A program made the translations under genes and the position numbers. This document shows, piece after piece, positions 61,136-64,000 of a stretch of 64,000 nucleotides of DNA. Each line of letters starts with the position of its first letter. The stretch's first letter is position 1. The stretch comes from an uncultured Bacteroides sp. (GTDB lineage Bacteria > Bacteroidota > Bacteroidia > Bacteroidales > Bacteroidaceae), in the NCBI RefSeq assembly GCF_910586915.1, contig NZ_CAJULN010000009.1:1-64000 (forward strand). The letters are read 5' to 3'. The notes below the pieces were generated by a model that ran no database searches, had not been told where the DNA came from, and was given only the letters and a program-made list of their open reading frames with translations.

Positions 61136-62428
61136 TCAAGGAAAAATAATCCGAAATTTAGTCCATCCGTCGGAATATGTACGCAAGGAGAATGTACATC
61201 CGTGCCGCATCAGCACTTCACGGATAAAGATAAGTCCGATACCTTGTCCGTTGGGTTTGGTCGAAAAGAAAGGGCTGAATAATTTAGCTTCCGTTTCTTT
61301 GTTGATACCGCCGCCATTGTCCAATACTTCAATGATAGCGGGCGAAAGAGTACGGAAGATGATTTCGCCATCCGTTCCAATGCTTTCGGCAGAGTTTTTA
61401 ATGATATTCACAAGCACTTGTTCCAACAGAACGGCGTCCAACATCACTTCTTTCAGGTTTTCATCCATTTCCATACGGAGCTTGATACGGCGGTCGTTGC
61501 ACATTCCCTCCATAAAACGTGTGCAGGTGAGCACAAGATCGTTCAGGCAAACGGGCGATAGTGTAGGTTCGGGTATTTTCACCACATCGGCAAAGCGGGT
61601 GATAAACCGACTCATTGAAAAACAACGTTCGGTACAGATACGCATCACATCGCAGATGTCGCTCCGACCTTCTTCACAAGCAAGTGCCTGCTCCACGGTA
61701 TCCAGTGTGGAAACGATGCCGGCAGTGGTGTTATTCACTTCATGCGCTATCATACGTATTACTTTTCCATAGGCTTTCTTTTCGGCTTTCATCACCTCGT
61801 CCGTCAGGCTTTCTATCAGAAAGAAAGGGTGCTGGAATCCACGGTCGATAAAAGAAGAGTGGACGCAACGATAGATATTGGAGTTGTTCAAGCGCACGGT
61901 TATTGTCTCTCCCTTCGGCACGCTTGCCAGTTCTGCCGCCAAAGGAGAGTCTATTTCTTTCAGAAACTTGCCCTTTACTTCGTCCTGGCGGACATCCAGC
62001 ATTTTCAGTGCCATCGGGTTAAGTTGCGATAGATGTCCGTCGAGCGTAGTGATAATCACTCCCATTGGAGAGGCGTTAATCAGCAAATCAAGAAAGTGGT
62101 TCTGTTCGCGCAGGCGGAGACGTTCGTTCTTGAGTTGCTCCATCATACGGTTGAATACATTGACAAGGCGGTCGGCTTCGTATTGCCCTACCGGACTGAG
62201 ACGACTGCTGAAATCCTGTTCGCGCAACAAATCCATACCGTTTCCTATGGTATTGAGCGGCTTTAGAAGTTTCCGGTAGAAAAAGACAAGATAGACAAGG
62301 ATAAAAAGTATCAATCCCTGCCCCATGTAGAAAAAGGTAGGATTCAGTTGGCTGGAAAGGAACAGCAAAAGGCCGCCCAATGAAAGCAACAAAAAGACAA
62401 GTATGTAAAAAAATCCTTTTATACGCAC
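61136..62428 (-). CDS. Sensor histidine kinase (NtrB-like) of the second sigma-54 system
   Basis: 430 residues from the GTG at 62428, one base after the regulator stop; in-frame codons reach to GTG 62476 inside the regulator gene. Two membrane helices (about residues 4-25 and 30-50) have almost no periplasmic loop. A HAMP-like segment, a PAS domain (INASPMGVIITTLDGHLSQL), HisKA with RMIAHEVNNTTAGIV (phospho-His near residue 227) and the ATPase domain (NIIKNSAESIG, VLDNGGGINKETEAKLF, NGQGIGLIFIRE) follow. It is the partner of the regulator encoded just upstream and has the same short-loop design as the kinase at 27949. Confidence 0.9.
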   Translation of the reverse strand: MRIKGFFYILVFLLLSLGGLLLFLSSQLNPTFFYMGQGLILFILVYLVFFYRKLLKPLNTIGNGMDLLREQDFSSRLSPVGQYEADRLVNVFNRMMEQLKNERLRLREQNHFLDLLINASPMGVIITTLDGHLSQLNPMALKMLDVRQDEVKGKFLKEIDSPLAAELASVPKGETITVRLNNSNIYRCVHSSFIDRGFQHPFFLIESLTDEVMKAEKKAYGKVIRMIAHEVNNTTAGIVSTLDTVEQALACEEGRSDICDVMRICTERCFSMSRFITRFADVVKIPEPTLSPVCLNDLVLTCTRFMEGMCNDRRIKLRMEMDENLKEVMLDAVLLEQVLVNIIKNSAESIGTDGEIIFRTLSPAIIEVLDNGGGINKETEAKLFSPFFSTKPNGQGIGLIFIREVLMRHGCTFSLRTYSDGWTKFRIIFP

Positions 62429-62429
62429 G

Positions 62430-63776
62430 TTATACGGTAATGTTATATTTTTCAAGACGGCGATAAAGCGCGGCACGGCTGATGCCCAATGCGGTTGCCA
62501 CCTGACTCAGATTTCCCCGACAGCGTTCGAGCGCTTGAAGGATGGTCTGCCGTTCCACCTCATCCAAAGTCATGCCTGCCAGCGATGTAGCGGTTCTTGC
62601 ATCGTCGCGACGGATATACTGTGCATCGAAGTCGGACGCGTCAAGCATCGTTTTCCCACTTACCAAGATGGTGCGTTCTACGAGATTCTTCAGCTCACGA
62701 ATGTTTCCGGGGAAAGGCAGACGGCTTAGAAACTGTAAGGACTCAGCAGTAAATTCTGTACGCGGCAATCCGTTCGCAGCAGCTTGGCAGTCGGCAAAAT
62801 GACGTACCAGCAACGGAATGTCTTCGCGACGTTCGCGCAAAGAAGGCAATTGTACGGTTATCAGATTGATGCGGTAGAACAAATCTTCGCGGAAAGTACG
62901 CTCGTTTACCATCTGGCGCAAATCGGCATTCGTTGCAGAGACTACGCGAATGTCCGTTTTGCGGGGACGACTGTCGCCAAGCACTTCAAACGTCTGGTCT
63001 TGCAACACACGTAGCAGTTTCACTTGGCAGGAAGGGTCGAGGTCACCGATTTCATCTAAAAAGATAGTCCCTTTGTCTGCCATTTCAAAACGGCCTATGC
63101 GGTCGGAAGAGGCATCGGTAAAAGCCCCTTTCTTATGGCCAAACATTTCGCTCTCGAACAGGCTTTGGGAAATTCCACCTAAATTGACTTTGACAAACGG
63201 ATGCTTTGCACGCCGGCTGTTCATATGAATAGCTTCGGCTATCAACTCCTTGCCTGTGCCGCTTTCGCCTGTAATCAGCACGGATGCATTGGTCTTTGCT
63301 ATGCGGGCGACGGTATTCAGCACATCCGTCAGTGCTCGGCTGCGACCGATGATGTGAGTGCGGTCGAAAGCAGTGCTTTGTTCCTGTATTGCAGTACTTT
63401 CGGGAGCAGCAGAAAGCTGCAAAACGGTTTCGATACGCTGCAACAGGGCGGCATTGTTCCACGGTTTAGTAATAAAATCGAAAGCTCCCGCCTGCATTCC
63501 CTGTACAGCAAGCCGGATACTTCCCCAGGCAGTCATCAATATCACCGGAGTTTCGGGGCGGAATATCTTCACTTGCCTAAGCAGCGTCAACCCCTCTTCG
63601 CCCGTAGTGGAAAGGGTGAAGTTCATATCCATCAATATCAAATCGGGAGCTTCGGCACGCACTGCATCCATTGCTTCCCGAGGACCGGGAACTGCCTGCA
63701 CCTCATATCCCGCCCGCTTGAGCATAAAGCTAAGCGATGAGCGCACAATACTATCGTCGTCAATTATCAGAATCAT
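62430..63776 (-). CDS. Sigma-54-dependent NtrC-type response regulator (second system)
   Basis: 448 residues. Receiver with D6-D8 and phospho-acceptor D50 (LILMDMNF), AAA+ domain with Walker A ITGESGTGKELIAEA, contact loop EMFGHKKGAFTDA, Walker B TIFLDEIGDLD, and a Fis-type helix-turn-helix ATALGISRAALYRRLEKY at the end. It also has GAFTDA instead of GAFTGA, like the regulator at 26585. It follows the end of a TolC gene by 48 bases and precedes its kinase gene, so the three are probably one unit. The regulated promoters are outside the window. Confidence 0.93.
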   Translation of the reverse strand: MILIIDDDSIVRSSLSFMLKRAGYEVQAVPGPREAMDAVRAEAPDLILMDMNFTLSTTGEEGLTLLRQVKIFRPETPVILMTAWGSIRLAVQGMQAGAFDFITKPWNNAALLQRIETVLQLSAAPESTAIQEQSTAFDRTHIIGRSRALTDVLNTVARIAKTNASVLITGESGTGKELIAEAIHMNSRRAKHPFVKVNLGGISQSLFESEMFGHKKGAFTDASSDRIGRFEMADKGTIFLDEIGDLDPSCQVKLLRVLQDQTFEVLGDSRPRKTDIRVVSATNADLRQMVNERTFREDLFYRINLITVQLPSLRERREDIPLLVRHFADCQAAANGLPRTEFTAESLQFLSRLPFPGNIRELKNLVERTILVSGKTMLDASDFDAQYIRRDDARTATSLAGMTLDEVERQTILQALERCRGNLSQVATALGISRAALYRRLEKYNITV

Positions 63777-63824
63777 GTTGCAAAACTACAAAAAATAACA
63801 ACTCTCTCTTCTTCGTTCTTCACT

Positions 63825-64000
63825 TTATTGATGTATAATCTCATCAAAATCAGCTTCCAACTCCGTATTGGTACGAAAATCCCAAAGCGTAAGGCTGCGA
63901 ATCTGATAAAAGTAATACCAATAATAATATAGTTCGGAAATATGCTTCTGCCTTGCCGCATCTTTCGAATTTTGTGCATCGTTGAGGTCGAGTGTATTAA
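63825..64000 (-). CDS. C-terminal end of a TolC-family outer-membrane protein (partial)
   Basis: The last 57 residues and the stop codon (63825-63827) of a gene that continues beyond the window. The frame reads NTLDLNDAQNSKDAARQKHI, then SELYYYWYYFYQIRSLTLWD and FRTNTELEADFDEIIHQ. LDLNDAQN..D followed by an aromatic helix and a LTLWDF end is how Bacteroides TolC-family proteins finish. Lying just before an NtrC-type regulator, it suggests a second efflux locus under such control. The call rests on a short piece. Confidence 0.7.
   Translation of the reverse strand, partial: NTLDLNDAQNSKDAARQKHISELYYYWYYFYQIRSLTLWDFRTNTELEADFDEIIHQ

Noticed and set aside
63773..63979. A 68-codon frame on the minus strand at the window end
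   Set aside because: The overlapping frame ending at 63825 reads as a TolC-family C terminus with the expected aromatic helix, so this frame is its shadow.

Overview
The window is chromosomal DNA of a Bacteroides species, most like the B. thetaiotaomicron/ovatus/caccae group. Evidence for this is the many TAnnTTTG -7 promoter boxes (several with TTG or TTTG 18-21 bases upstream), lipoproteins with acidic surface-export signals, a BtuB/BtuG cobalamin locus under a B12 riboswitch, the RprX/RprY pair, GldE, and a fused BioB-BioA. I see no rRNA, tRNA, intact insertion sequence, phage or CRISPR. Assignments rest on motif reading, not on database searches.

Layout. 1-3170: unknown membrane and soluble proteins, a Sel1-repeat protein and a DnaQ-like exonuclease. 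3192-6391 (-): hexuronate operon lacI-uxuB-uxuA with a palindromic operator. 6544-9373: YtxH-like protein, Fsr-type MFS exporter, DUF4421 protein. 9404-15192: complete biotin operon bioBA-F-G-C-D with a long leader and a strong terminator. 15208-17819: lactate permease, a 22-bp-period palindromic array, a small membrane protein and a candidate ~70-nt RNA. 17934-29202: a tripartite ABC export system (TolC, HlyD, MacB-type permeases and ATPase) divergent from its NtrC-type regulator and kinase; both transcription units have sigma-54 promoters around a shared set of three operators. 29262-35401: PerM-type transporter, glycosyltransferase, LolE-type permease, aminotransferase, fucose-isomerase-like protein. 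35784-42939: PL8 lyase, PHP phosphatase, Uup ATPase and two unknowns. 43063-46708: RprY/RprX and a thioredoxin-like lipoprotein. 46732-51993 (-): cobalamin locus. 52279-53792: tryptophanase. 53815-57480 (-): PPTase, gldE, ssb, mutY. 57624-59857 (+): HU, a 30-residue basic protein missed by length cut-offs, RNase G. 59909-61043 (-): GtrA and CDP-alcohol transferase. 61136-64000 (-): a second NtrC-type regulator/kinase pair downstream of the end of a TolC gene that runs out of the window.

The most unusual signal lies between genes. Three intergenic loci (24815-24924, 41525-41634, 52082-52213) carry 5-6 tandem copies of a related 22-bp unit with dyad symmetry. A fourth (16856-17046) has the same 22-bp period and symmetry with a different sequence, and a fifth (35531-35662) is a degenerate version. 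The 41525 array sits inside a 291-bp element bounded by perfect 36-bp inverted repeats. Other regulatory findings are the sigma-54 export regulon, a possible second attenuator below the B12 riboswitch, and the promoter-terminator unit at 17714-17819.
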